The notes: generated by a model not told the origin, from the letters alone. A DNA stretch of 7,058 bases from UMGS172 sp045648145 (GCA_045648145.1 JAZRNK010000053.1:1-7058); one strand, 5' to 3'; numbered from the stretch's first letter, positions 1 to 5,739 are shown. Program-made: numbers and translations.

Positions 1-905
1 AGTTTTTCGTCAGACTCGGTTCTTATGCCGAACATTTCCTTGCCGAGTTGGTTTGTATAATAGCCGTCGGTGTGTCCGCTACGTGAGAAAATACCCGACA
101 AAAGCTCTTTAGCAAAGGCGGGAATTTCTTTTTTGTCGGCAGCAGCACGGCAAACGGCCGTTGCTGCGGCAACGTATTCGGGGCGCTTCATTCGGCCCTC
201 TATTTTAAAAGAGGTAACCCCCATTTCAGCAAGTTCGTCAATGTAATCAACCAAACTCAAATCCTTAAGGCTCAAGTCGTGTCCTGTTCCACCCAAAACG
301 CCAAACTCTAATCGACAGGGTTGGGCGCATAAGCCACGGTTACCGCTTCGGCCACCCAAAACCGAGCTTAAATAGCATTGCCCCGACAGACACATACACA
401 ATGCGCCGTGAATAAAAACCTCAACCTCGATACCGAGGGCTTTGGCTTTTTCGCATAAATTTTTAAGCGACGTTTTGTCCATTTCTCGAGCGGGAACAAC
501 CCTGCAAAAGCCTAAATTTTTAAGCTCGTCTAAAGCGTCTGCCGAATGAATTGACATTTGCGTAGAAGCGTGCAACGGCATATCGGGCAGGTGCTGCTTT
601 AACAGTCTTGCAAGACCTAAATCTTGCACAATAATAGCGTCGACACCTGCTTTTGCCGCATTTTTTGCGGTTTGCAAAGCGTCGACACGTTCGTCATCTG
701 ATATAAGCGTATTAAGAGTCAGATATGTCTTAACACCTCTGACTCTTGCATACTCTGTAATGGCAACTATATCTTCATTTGTGAAGTTTTTCGCGTTTCT
801 TCGCGCATTAAATGCGGGAGCACCGAAATACACCGCATCGGCACCGCTTTTGATGGCGGCAACGGCGGTATCATAGCTTCCGCTTGGGGACAAAATTTCA
901 ATCAT
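1..905 (-). CDS. U32-family (peptidase U32 / RlhA-TrhP-like) protein, 3' end beyond the window
   Basis: 301 codons are visible, read from the ATG at 905-903; the rest lies left of position 1. The start MIEILSPSGSYDTAVAAIKS and the GADAVYFGAPAFNARRNA stretch (residues 21-38) are typical of the U32 barrel. The U32 signature is at residues 166-198: HGALC, SGQC, then GNRGLCAQPCR. Its four cysteines, C170, C177, C193 and C197 (spacing C-x6-C-x15-C-x3-C), match the [4Fe-4S] ligands known in RlhA, TrhP and UbiU. Characterised relatives hydroxylate 23S rRNA or tRNA wobble uridine, or act in ubiquinone synthesis; the older 'collagenase' label is doubtful. I infer an RNA-modification role but cannot choose a substrate. 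The ATG overlaps the zapA stop as ATGA (905-902), so the two are probably translationally coupled. The missing C-terminus, possibly a DUF3656-type extension as in many clostridial relatives, would refine the family. Confidence 0.93.
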   Translation of the reverse strand, partial: MIEILSPSGSYDTAVAAIKSGADAVYFGAPAFNARRNAKNFTNEDIVAITEYARVRGVKTYLTLNTLISDDERVDALQTAKNAAKAGVDAIIVQDLGLARLLKQHLPDMPLHASTQMSIHSADALDELKNLGFCRVVPAREMDKTSLKNLCEKAKALGIEVEVFIHGALCMCLSGQCYLSSVLGGRSGNRGLCAQPCRLEFGVLGGTGHDLSLKDLSLVDYIDELAEMGVTSFKIEGRMKRPEYVAAATAVCRAAADKKEIPAFAKELLSGIFSRSGHTDGYYTNQLGKEMFGIRTESDEK

Positions 906-1249
906 AATGCGCTTTTGTCTAATCTTAACTGTCTGTTTTCACGGTTAAGGCGTTCTATTTCACGACGGGCACCGTCAATCTCAAGTCTTGCGCAGGCAAG
1001 TTCTTCGGCAACACCCTTAAGCTCGGCTTTTGCCTCTTCACAAAGAGCGGTTGCTTTTTTGGCACCATCGCAATATTCAAGCGCCGCAAGAACAGCAACC
1101 ATTGTGGTCGAAAGATAAGGGTTGGAACGAGCGAGTGAGTCAAGCTTGGCGTTCAACTCGTCACCGATTTTACGAACGTAAACCTCATCATCATTTGATG
1201 AAATTATGTAGTCGATACCACCGACGGTAATTCTGATTTTGTTTCCCAT
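902..1249 (-). CDS. zapA: Cell division protein ZapA
   Basis: 115 aa. ZapA is a small cytosolic protein that bundles FtsZ filaments at the Z-ring. The N-terminal head MGNKIRITVGGIDYIISSND and the following EVYVRKIGDELN (about residues 22-33) fit the ZapA head domain. The rest, from about residue 66, is an Ala/Glu/Arg-rich helix ending ARREIERLNRENRQLRLDKS, which reads as a coiled coil used for dimer and tetramer formation. I chose the ATG at 1249 because GGGGTGAT lies 5 nt upstream on this strand. A frame extension to 1291 exists, but its extra 14 residues lack family resemblance and a ribosome site. The stop overlaps the start of the U32 gene. The zapA-U32 pairing is, as I recall, frequent in Clostridia, which supports both calls. 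Confidence 0.9.
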   Translation of the reverse strand: MGNKIRITVGGIDYIISSNDDEVYVRKIGDELNAKLDSLARSNPYLSTTMVAVLAALEYCDGAKKATALCEEAKAELKGVAEELACARLEIDGARREIERLNRENRQLRLDKSAL

Positions 1250-1456
1250 ATTTATCACCCCATAAATTTTAAGGAATTTGCATCTATACATAATTTATTT
1301 TACACCATTTTTAATCAATAATAAAGACTTTTTGTAAATATTTATTGCGTTTTTTAAAATTTTACGCAAAATTTTTGAAACTTGAGCACTTTTCGGAACG
1401 ACCTGTCCGAATAACTGTCATTTTTCAGACATAAGAATTTATGGGACGGTGGTAAA
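1250..1456. other. AT-rich divergent intergenic region between zapA and the ABC ATPase
   Basis: 207 bp separating divergent genes, so it should hold promoters for both. On the minus strand a TAAAAT hexamer (1302-1297) lies about 48 nt before the zapA ATG and could be a -10 box, but its -35 partner TTTATT (17-bp spacing) is poor. On the plus strand I see no convincing -35/-10 pair; CTGTCA (1415-1420) with TTTATG 17 bp later is weak. An inverted repeat TTGCGT (1345-1350) / ACGCAA (1364-1369) surrounds an A/T core and could be a regulator site, though this is speculative. GGTGG (1448-1452) is the probable ribosome site for the ABC gene. Confidence 0.5.
1392..1411 (+). other. Inverted repeat (TTCGGA-N8-TCCGAA) upstream of the ABC gene
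   Basis: Perfect 6-bp arms (1392-1397 and 1406-1411) enclose 8 nt, about 45 bp before the ABC ATPase start. It could be a repressor operator or a small leader hairpin. It has no run of T directly after it, so it is not a good terminator. It resembles no operator that I can name with confidence. Confidence 0.35.
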
Positions 1457-2095
1457 ATGTTTATAGACGGCAAAAATATTACCAAGGCATATAACGACAA
1501 GGTGATAATTGAAAATCTTGATATTAAAATCAATAAAGGCGAGGCGGTCAGTATAATGGGGGCAAAGCAGTCGGGTAAAACAACCTTGGCAAAGCTTATA
1601 GCCGGCGCGATTTGTGCTGACGGGGGACAGATTTTAATAGACAATATTCCTGCTGACAGATACACAAAATCGGTCTATCTGTCGCAAAAAAGTCAAATGA
1701 TACCGTACCGAACGCTACTTGAAAATCTTTTAATTCCGTTACAGCTTCGCGGTTTTTCAAAGTTCGAAGCCACTGCAATAGCCAAGGAGCAGTTAAAACT
1801 GTTTAATTTGTTTGCCTTTGCCCATTTTTATCCTTGCCAGCTCAACAAAAGCGTCCTGCGGCTTGCGGCAATAGCCCAAACAGGTTTGTTTGATGCTGAT
1901 TTGTTTGTTTTTGATGAGCCGTTTTGCGACACAAGCGCGGAAAGCAAGGCGCAAATTTATCGTTATATAAATTCCAAGCGGATAGAGGGTTGTACCGTTT
2001 TGCTTTGTACTAATAGCTTTGAGGAAGCAGAGTTTTTGACCGAAAGGACGCATTTTCTGCCCAAGCCTCAAAAACAGGCGGTTTATATAGCGTAG
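1457..2095 (+). CDS. ABC transporter-type ATPase with degenerate signature and switch motifs
   Basis: 212 aa, similar in layout to the nitrate/sulfonate/taurine-type import ATPases (SsuB/TauB-like). Visible motifs in order: A-loop aromatic Y12; Walker A GAKQSGKTT (35-43); Q-loop YLSQKSQMIPYRTLLENL with Q77; Walker B ADLFVFDEP (147-155) with the catalytic-type glutamate E154. Two key motifs are abnormal. The LSGGQ signature is replaced by QLNKSVLR (128-135), and the switch histidine is replaced by asparagine in LLCTNSFEEA (N186). The D-loop reads DTSAES instead of SALD. It should bind ATP, but hydrolysis is doubtful; it may be a regulatory or structural partner. At 212 aa it is shorter than the usual 240-260 aa. 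No permease or binding protein is adjacent. The ribosome site is GGTGG, 4 nt before the ATG. The next gene starts 4 nt after its stop, so the two probably share a transcript. Confidence 0.87.
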   Translation: MFIDGKNITKAYNDKVIIENLDIKINKGEAVSIMGAKQSGKTTLAKLIAGAICADGGQILIDNIPADRYTKSVYLSQKSQMIPYRTLLENLLIPLQLRGFSKFEATAIAKEQLKLFNLFAFAHFYPCQLNKSVLRLAAIAQTGLFDADLFVFDEPFCDTSAESKAQIYRYINSKRIEGCTVLLCTNSFEEAEFLTERTHFLPKPQKQAVYIA

Positions 2096-2099
2096 AATT

Positions 2100-2744
2100 A
2101 TGTTTGCGGTGGTTATTGAGTGCTTAAAGAGTGGGAAAGTTGAGGTAGAAACGTGCGGTGAGCTTTGCATAGTAAAAATTGGTCCAAACACACGGCGAGG
2201 TAAATTAAAACGTGTGTTGTGCCGATTTTCGCAGGACTATGTTTTTTGCCCAAACGTTCATGTCCAAGGGTTTACCCCTTTTTCGACAAAGCAGTATAAA
2301 GAGGATGTTTTGTTTTATCAGTTTTGTGAGTTTTTGTCTGTCAGGCGTTGCACTGACATGACGGTTGGAATATATGACAAAAAAGGGCGTTATAAAACGG
2401 CTTTAATTAATATAGTGGCACTTTGTAAAGAGGTGGTGTTGGTGACAGATATTGACTATGACGACGTGCTTTTTAAATGTAAAATAGCAACGGGCGCAAC
2501 ACCTTATATTACCCCCAATAAAAAAGAACTTATGGACTGTGACGTGGTTTTTTGCGCGGATGGATTAGCAGGGTTTACAGGTGGGCTTTTTGGCAACGGT
2601 GGGCAAACAGTAGACTGTAAAAAAATAAGATTACCAAAAGTGTATGAACATGCTGTTTCCTTAGGTGTGGATGTGTTGGATATCGCTGCGATATTGAGTG
2701 TTGATTGCGATGAATTTAAGCCGTGCAATTTAATAAAAGGATAA
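2100..2744 (+). CDS. Cysteine-rich conserved-looking protein of unknown function
   Basis: 214 aa; I do not recognise the family. About 14 cysteines are spread along the chain without a clear CxxC zinc or Fe-S pattern (CGELC at 19-23 is the closest pair). The middle part alternates strand- and helix-like segments (about residues 86-155, from MTVGIYDKKGRYKTAL through EVVLVTDIDYDD to CDVVFCADG). This resembles a Rossmann-type alpha/beta core, but no GxGxxG nucleotide motif is present. There is no signal peptide or membrane segment, so it is probably cytosolic. The start ATG lies 4 nt after the ABC gene stop and has no visible Shine-Dalgarno sequence, so translation probably depends on coupling to that gene. 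A job shared with the degenerate ATPase is possible but is only inference from position. No terminator follows; the next promoter starts 10 bp after the stop. Confidence 0.75.
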   Translation: MFAVVIECLKSGKVEVETCGELCIVKIGPNTRRGKLKRVLCRFSQDYVFCPNVHVQGFTPFSTKQYKEDVLFYQFCEFLSVRRCTDMTVGIYDKKGRYKTALINIVALCKEVVLVTDIDYDDVLFKCKIATGATPYITPNKKELMDCDVVFCADGLAGFTGGLFGNGGQTVDCKKIRLPKVYEHAVSLGVDVLDIAAILSVDCDEFKPCNLIKG

Positions 2745-2754
2745 AATTTAGTTG

Positions 2755-2783
2755 TTTACACAAAATTGTTTATGTAATATAAT
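2755..2783 (+). promoter_or_regulatory. Sigma-A-type promoter of the M16 peptidase gene
   Basis: -35 TTTACA (2755-2760), a 17-bp spacer, and a perfect -10 TATAAT (2778-2783). Transcription should start near 2790, giving a leader of about 30 nt to the ATG at 2819. The in-frame TTG at 2783 overlaps the -10 box and so cannot be the start codon for this transcript. Confidence 0.85.
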
Positions 2784-2818
2784 TGAAGCGACATAAAGTT
2801 TTGGTTTGGAAGTGCAAA

Positions 2819-4072
2819 ATGGAAAAGTTTGTTTTTGAAAATGGGTTAACCGTTGCTCTGACAGAGCAACCGCAGGTACATTCGGCAGCAATAAGTATAT
2901 ACGTTGCGGCAGGCAACCGCTTTGAAGAAGAACATATAAGCGGAATCTCGCATTTCATTGAGCATATGGTGTTTAAGGGTACGACCTCTCGCAGCACAAA
3001 CGATATTGCTGAGGAGTCGGACATTATGGGCGGTCAGCTTAACGCCTATACCGCTAAAGAGTATACCTGTTTTTACTCACGTGCTTTAACTGACCACGTA
3101 CCGAAAACGCTTGATTTAATGTGCGATATGCTTTGCAATCCGTTGTTTGATGAAAATGAGCTTAATACCGAAAAGGGAGTTGTTTTGGAAGAAATCGGTA
3201 TGTATGAGGACTCGCCTGAGGATTTTTGTTCGGATATGTTGACGGCGGTTTGCTATAAAAATAAGCCGTTGGGATTTAATATTTTGGGCACGAGGAAAAC
3301 TGTTTCAAGCTTTACGGCAGATAGCTTAAGAGCTTATATGACAAAAGCTTATGCTCCCGAGCGTATAGTGGTTTCGCTTTGCGGCAAATTTGACCGTGAT
3401 ACCGTGCTTGAGATTTTGGATAAATATTTTGGTTGTAAAAAAAATACGGGGAATCCATTAAAATATGAAACAATGACCATTTCGGGTGGGTTTTCTTTGG
3501 TGCACCGTGATATTGAGCAGACGCAGTTGGCGTACTGCTTTAACGGCTTGCCATTTAATCATCCGCTTAAATATGCGAGTTCATTTTTTACGTCCATTAC
3601 GGGTGGTGCGGCATCATCTAAAATAAACCGACGTATTCGTGAGGAGCTGGGACTGGCATATTCGACATACACCTTTACCTCAAACTATTTAGGCACCGGT
3701 GTTTTTGGGGTGTTTGCGGGACTTGCGCCTAAAAATCAAGAAAAATTTCTTTTGGAAAGCCTTAAAATTTTAAAATCGGTGCGAGAGGATATTTCTAAAG
3801 AAGACGTTGAAAGAACAAAAGAACAGTTTAAAGCAGGCCTTGTTTTATCGAATGAAAGTATGTCGGCAATAGCTGCATCGGTTGGTCGTCAACTGCTGTT
3901 ACAGGGCGAGTACGTCGATATAGAGAATGTTTTGAAAGAGGTGGACGCGGTGTCGGTTGAGTCGGTGCGAGAGGCAGCGTTGCTTATGACCAGCCCTGAA
4001 ATCATAGCGCTTTCGGCAGTGGGTGACGTAGAAAAAGAGGCGTTTTATAAAGAAATGTTTAAAAATTTTTAG
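2819..4072 (+). CDS. M16-family zinc metallopeptidase (YmxG/MPP-like)
   Basis: 417 aa, normal length for bacterial single-unit M16B peptidases of the YmxG/processing-peptidase type. The inverted zinc motif HFIEH is at residues 45-49: H45 and H49 bind zinc and E48 is the catalytic base. The third zinc ligand E125 falls 76 residues after H49, within EKGVVLEEIGMYED, exactly as in the family. The second half keeps the M16C region INRRIREELGLAYSTYTF with the conserved Arg and Tyr. There is no signal peptide, so it is cytosolic and probably degrades or trims peptides, as a homodimer in the family model. I chose the ATG at 2819 because GGAAG (2808-2812) sits 6 nt upstream and the promoter -10 box overlaps the further-upstream TTG start. 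No hairpin terminator follows the stop; the tRNA promoter begins 18 bp later. Confidence 0.94.
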   Translation: MEKFVFENGLTVALTEQPQVHSAAISIYVAAGNRFEEEHISGISHFIEHMVFKGTTSRSTNDIAEESDIMGGQLNAYTAKEYTCFYSRALTDHVPKTLDLMCDMLCNPLFDENELNTEKGVVLEEIGMYEDSPEDFCSDMLTAVCYKNKPLGFNILGTRKTVSSFTADSLRAYMTKAYAPERIVVSLCGKFDRDTVLEILDKYFGCKKNTGNPLKYETMTISGGFSLVHRDIEQTQLAYCFNGLPFNHPLKYASSFFTSITGGAASSKINRRIREELGLAYSTYTFTSNYLGTGVFGVFAGLAPKNQEKFLLESLKILKSVREDISKEDVERTKEQFKAGLVLSNESMSAIAASVGRQLLLQGEYVDIENVLKEVDAVSVESVREAALLMTSPEIIALSAVGDVEKEAFYKEMFKNF

Positions 4073-4090
4073 TAAAAAAGAAAATAATAC

Positions 4091-4119
4091 TTGCAAAACG
4101 GTGTACAATAGTGTATAAT
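4091..4119 (+). promoter_or_regulatory. Strong sigma-A-type promoter of the initiator tRNA
   Basis: -35 TTGCAA (4091-4096), a 17-bp spacer, and a perfect -10 TATAAT (4114-4119). The likely start site near 4126 gives a 5' leader of about 12 nt before the mature tRNA, to be removed by RNase P. Confidence 0.88.
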
Positions 4120-4137
4120 ACCAAGTACACCAAATAT

Positions 4138-4213
<76 letters not shown>

Positions 4214-4218
4214 AAAAT

Positions 4219-4251
4219 GAAGGCATCACGTTTGTGGCGCCTTCGTTTTTT
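4219..4251 (+). terminator. Rho-independent terminator of tRNA-fMet
   Basis: GAAGGC (4219-4224) pairs with GCCTTC (4239-4244). The stem continues inward through CAC/GTG with one mismatch and a T-G pair, and closes on a GTTT loop. A run of six T (4246-4251) follows. Confidence 0.9.
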
Positions 4252-4432
4252 ATTGTGTAAGACAGGTTGAACCAACGACCGAGGGTTTCCGAGGCAACAC
4301 ATCCGACCGCGTCCGGCGGACGAGGAAGGGAGGATTTGTTGGCGCAGCGGTCGACAGAGACGAGGGCGTGTGCCGACGCCTGAGGAAATGTCGGGTACCG
4401 CAAGAGGTCAAGCAAACGAAGTTTGCGCGATA
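4252..4432. other. G+C-rich non-coding segment with many short inverted repeats
   Basis: Between the tRNA terminator and the first tRNA-tail duplicate. By hand count, 4261-4380 is about 65% G+C, far above the neighbouring AT-rich DNA. It contains several short inverted repeats: CGTCC-GGC-GGACG, GGCGT-N6-ACGCC, CGACCGC with GCGGTCG further on, and GCAAAC-GAA-GTTTGC near the end. TTGAACCAACGACC at 4267-4280 is the exact reverse complement of the tRNA T-arm region 4182-4195. A 17-bp sequence, TCGGGTACCGCAAGAGG (4391-4407), recurs at 5503-5519. Minus-strand reading frames here are antisense to tRNA sequence and are not credible genes. It may be a remnant of an inserted element or a structured RNA; I cannot decide which. 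Confidence 0.6.
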
Positions 4433-4464
4433 TTGGTTCAAATCCGGCCCCCGCAACCAAAAAT
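4433..4464 (+). repeat. Duplicate of the tRNA-fMet 3' end (att-like), copy 1
   Basis: These 32 bp are identical to 4187-4218: the T-arm, the acceptor 3' strand, the CCA and five bases beyond. The 5' half of the tRNA is absent, so this is not a functional tRNA. A duplicated tRNA 3' end is the standard footprint of a tyrosine-recombinase element that integrates in a tRNA gene, but no integrase lies in the window, so the mechanism is inferred. Confidence 0.85.
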
Positions 4465-4496
4465 CCTCATTCGTAAGAATGGGGATTTTACTTTTT
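4460..4496 (+). terminator. Rho-independent terminator following tRNA tail copy 1
   Basis: AAAATCC-T-CATTC (4460-4472) pairs with GAATG-G-GGATTTT (4477-4489), 13 pairs including one T-G, around a GTAA loop. A run of five T follows (4492-4496). It presumably came along with a tRNA gene 3' end, and it insulates the cassette from upstream transcription. Confidence 0.87.
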
Positions 4497-4529
4497 CACT
4501 CTTCACTCTTCACTCTTCACTCTTCACTT
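4495..4529 (+). repeat. TTCACTC heptamer tandem repeat, copy 1
   Basis: Four exact TTCACTC units (4495-4522) plus a variant TTCACTT (4523-4529). The other cassette carries two exact units plus the same variant. The last units form the left arm of the leader stem. Confidence 0.93.
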
Positions 4530-4611
4530 TTCTCTACGCTTTTGTTTGGAGGATTTTTGGAAGTAATAAGTAATAGTGAATAGTGAAGAAGCCTCCGTAC
4601 AAGGCTTTGCC

Positions 4612-4640
4612 TTGCACTTTTTGCTTTTATCAAGTATAAT
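4612..4640 (+). promoter_or_regulatory. Promoter of cassette 1 (drives the remnant ORF and lipoprotein)
   Basis: -35 TTGCAC (4612-4617), a 17-bp spacer, and -10 TATAAT (4635-4640). The -35 box overlaps the right arm of a hairpin, CAAGGC-TTT-GCCTTG (4600-4614). The same arrangement occurs in cassette 2. A ribosome site AAGGTGAG (4649-4656) follows almost at the predicted transcript 5' end. Confidence 0.85.
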
Positions 4641-4660
4641 AGCTTTATAAGGTGAGAACT

Positions 4661-4716
4661 ATGAAGGAAAGTCCTTGATTTCTTCCATCAACACCGCTAA
4701 GGAGAATATGAAATGA
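4661..4716 (+). pseudogene. Internally deleted remnant of a four-helix-bundle gene
   Basis: Only the two ends of the gene at 5760-6107 remain. The start codes MKESP and then hits a stop. The 3' end (4678-4716) matches 6069-6107 at 36 of 39 bases and would read ISSINTAKENMK before the stop. Start-to-start distance to the following gene is 52 bp here against 344 bp in the intact copy, so about 292 bp have been lost, which is not a multiple of three. The retained end carries AAGGAG (4699-4704), the ribosome site of the lipoprotein gene, and the ATGA overlap (4713-4716). The deletion therefore kept exactly what is needed to express the downstream gene. Confidence 0.88.
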
Positions 4717-5477
4717 AAAAAACTCTTTCCGTTTTATTTGTATTAATTATGATTTTGGGCTTTTCCGGTTGTGCTCCAACCACATATACCGAACAGGGAA
4801 AAGACTATGTATACAGCGTAGGAGAAACCATTAATATATTAGATAAGGAGTCAAAACAGATTTTGAGCTCTGTTACAATAACTGATGCTATCGTTATTAA
4901 AGACGAGCTGTTCTTTATTGAGGAACTTGTAAAATATGATGACAACAACAACCCTATCTATGAAAAAACATCTTATGAAGCAGTTGTTCAAATAAATTAT
5001 AAATATTCAACTATAGACAGCACAAAAAGAATATCCGCGATTAATTTTTCAGCTGTTGATTCTGAGGGTAATAGAGCAGAATTCTTCCCAAAAACAAATT
5101 ATAAAACATCATACACAAACGACAACTCTTTTGTGATTGCGCTAAAAGAAAAAGGTGAGTTTGTCAATTTGAGTTTTCAGTATCATACAAATCAAACTGC
5201 CATTGCACAAATAAAGGCATATTATGAAGATGTTGTGAATAAAGACAAGGACAAACTCAACGAGGGTAATGTTGAGCAGAACAACACCACCCCGATTGTA
5301 GATAAAGATTCCAATAATACACCTCAAAGTGATTATAATTTGCAGATTTTTGTAGGGATATTCATCGCGCAAGCTTTATTAAATATCGTATTAATTATTC
5401 TCGTTATTATTTTGTGTGCACAACATTCTAAAAAGCACAAAAATAGTTGTTATATAAATGGTAAATTAGAGCAATAA
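4713..5477 (+). CDS. Predicted lipoprotein with a C-terminal membrane segment
   Basis: 254 aa; family not recognised. The N-terminal signal MKKTLSVLFVLIMILGFSGC ends in a lipobox (F-S-G-C20, slightly unusual with Phe at -3), so it is probably lipidated and faces outside. Residues 32-170 are beta-rich (VYSVGETINIL, SVTITDAIVIK, AVVQINYKYS, FVNLSFQYHT) and recall the Ig-like DUF4352 exported domains, a loose resemblance only. A charged, Asn-rich linker (about 172-207) leads to a hydrophobic segment at about 212-236, then a short basic tail (HSKKHKN...). Being anchored at both ends is uncommon. The start is fixed by AAGGAG (4699-4704) 8 nt upstream. It overlaps the stop of the four-helix remnant as ATGA and is transcribed from the cassette 1 promoter. 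Its base composition is clearly more AT-rich than that of the genes left of the tRNA, which suggests acquisition. Confidence 0.88.
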   Translation: MKKTLSVLFVLIMILGFSGCAPTTYTEQGKDYVYSVGETINILDKESKQILSSVTITDAIVIKDELFFIEELVKYDDNNNPIYEKTSYEAVVQINYKYSTIDSTKRISAINFSAVDSEGNRAEFFPKTNYKTSYTNDNSFVIALKEKGEFVNLSFQYHTNQTAIAQIKAYYEDVVNKDKDKLNEGNVEQNNTTPIVDKDSNNTPQSDYNLQIFVGIFIAQALLNIVLIILVIILCAQHSKKHKNSCYINGKLEQ

Positions 5478-5563
5478 ACGAGGCGCTCCAAACCTCAACC
5501 CCTCGGGTACCGCAAGAGGGGGTGAAATTTTGGATGAGTATATAATAAAATTAAACCATTGCT
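5478..5563 (+). other. Junction between lipoprotein gene and second cassette
   Basis: No gene. CCCCTC (5500-5505) and GAGGGG (5516-5521) can form a hairpin around 10 nt. The 17-bp sequence TCGGGTACCGCAAGAGG at 5503-5519 is an exact copy of 4391-4407 and lies a similar distance (44 against 42 nt) before the tRNA tail, so it belongs to the repeated unit upstream of each cassette. The intervening 40-odd bases do not match. TATAAT occurs at 5542-5547, without a good -35 box. Confidence 0.6.
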
Positions 5564-5578
5564 CCCGCAACCAAAAAT
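5564..5578 (+). repeat. Short duplicate of the tRNA-fMet 3' end, copy 2
   Basis: CCCGCAACCAAAAAT, 15 bp identical to the tRNA 3' terminus plus flank (4204-4218) and to copy 1 (4450-4464), offset 1114 bp from copy 1. It marks the left end of the second cassette. Confidence 0.8.
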
Positions 5579-5610
5579 CCTCATTCGTAAGAATGGGGAT
5601 TTTACTTTTT
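5574..5610 (+). terminator. Rho-independent terminator following tRNA tail copy 2
   Basis: Same 13-bp hairpin with GTAA loop as at 4460-4489: AAAATCC-T-CATTC (5574-5586) with GAATG-G-GGATTTT (5591-5603), then five T (5606-5610). It should end transcripts coming from the lipoprotein gene. Confidence 0.87.
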
Positions 5611-5629
5611 CACTCTTCACTCTTCACTT
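5609..5629 (+). repeat. TTCACTC heptamer tandem repeat, copy 2
   Basis: Two exact TTCACTC units (5609-5622) plus the variant TTCACTT (5623-5629), two units fewer than at 4495-4529. Confidence 0.9.
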
Positions 5630-5710
5630 TTCTCTACGCTTTTGTTTGGAGGATTTTTGAAAGTAATAAGTAATAGTGAATAGTGAAGAAGTGTTTTGCA
5701 AGGCTTTGCC

Positions 5711-5739
5711 TTGCACTTTTTACTTTTAGGAAGTATAAT
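5711..5739 (+). promoter_or_regulatory. Promoter of cassette 2 (four-helix gene and deaminase)
   Basis: -35 TTGCAC (5711-5716), a 17-bp spacer, and -10 TATAAT (5734-5739). Transcription would start near 5746, at or within the ribosome site AAGGGGTGAT (5746-5755). The leader is thus extremely short, and the long-stem structure upstream lies outside the mRNA from this promoter. Confidence 0.86.

Larger units (their letters stand above)
4450..4590 (+). repeat. Cassette leader repeat, copy 1 (141 bp)
   Basis: Matches 5564-5690 with, by hand alignment, one substitution (G4560 against A5660) and a 14-bp length difference that equals two TTCACTC heptamers. In order it holds the tRNA tail, a terminator hairpin, the heptamer array, a 48-nt loop region and the right arm of a long stem: CTTCACTCTTCAC (4515-4527) with GTGAATAGTGAAG (4576-4588), 13 bp with one mismatch. 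The two copies are nearly identical here, yet diverge visibly just downstream in the promoter and gene start. This points to recent copying, gene conversion, or selection on the leader itself. Confidence 0.88.
5564..5690 (+). repeat. Cassette leader repeat, copy 2 (127 bp)
   Basis: Second copy of the leader at 4450-4590, with two heptamers fewer. The long stem is CTTCACTCTTCAC (5615-5627) with GTGAATAGTGAAG (5676-5688). A further hairpin, TGCAAGGC-TTT-GCCTTGCA (5697-5715), follows directly and overlaps the promoter -35 box. Confidence 0.88.

Noticed and set aside
1250..1291. Longer zapA start at 1291
   Set aside because: The extra residues are not ZapA-like, and GGGGTGAT precedes the internal ATG at 1249.
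1392..1411. LexA/SOS box in front of the ABC gene
   Set aside because: The sequence has GGAAC but not the matching GTTC half of the Gram-positive SOS box.
2783..2818. N-terminal extension of the M16 peptidase from a TTG codon
   Set aside because: The codon overlaps the TATAAT -10 box, upstream of the transcript start. The ATG at 2819 has a ribosome site and a family-like N-terminus.
4495..4529. TTCACTC repeats as a CRISPR array
   Set aside because: The units are 7 bp and directly contiguous, with no spacers and no cas genes.
4368..4583. Plus-strand reading frames across the G+C-rich island and leader
   Set aside because: They cross a tRNA tail and a terminator hairpin, translate the heptamers into SLFTLHSSLF, and have no ribosome site.
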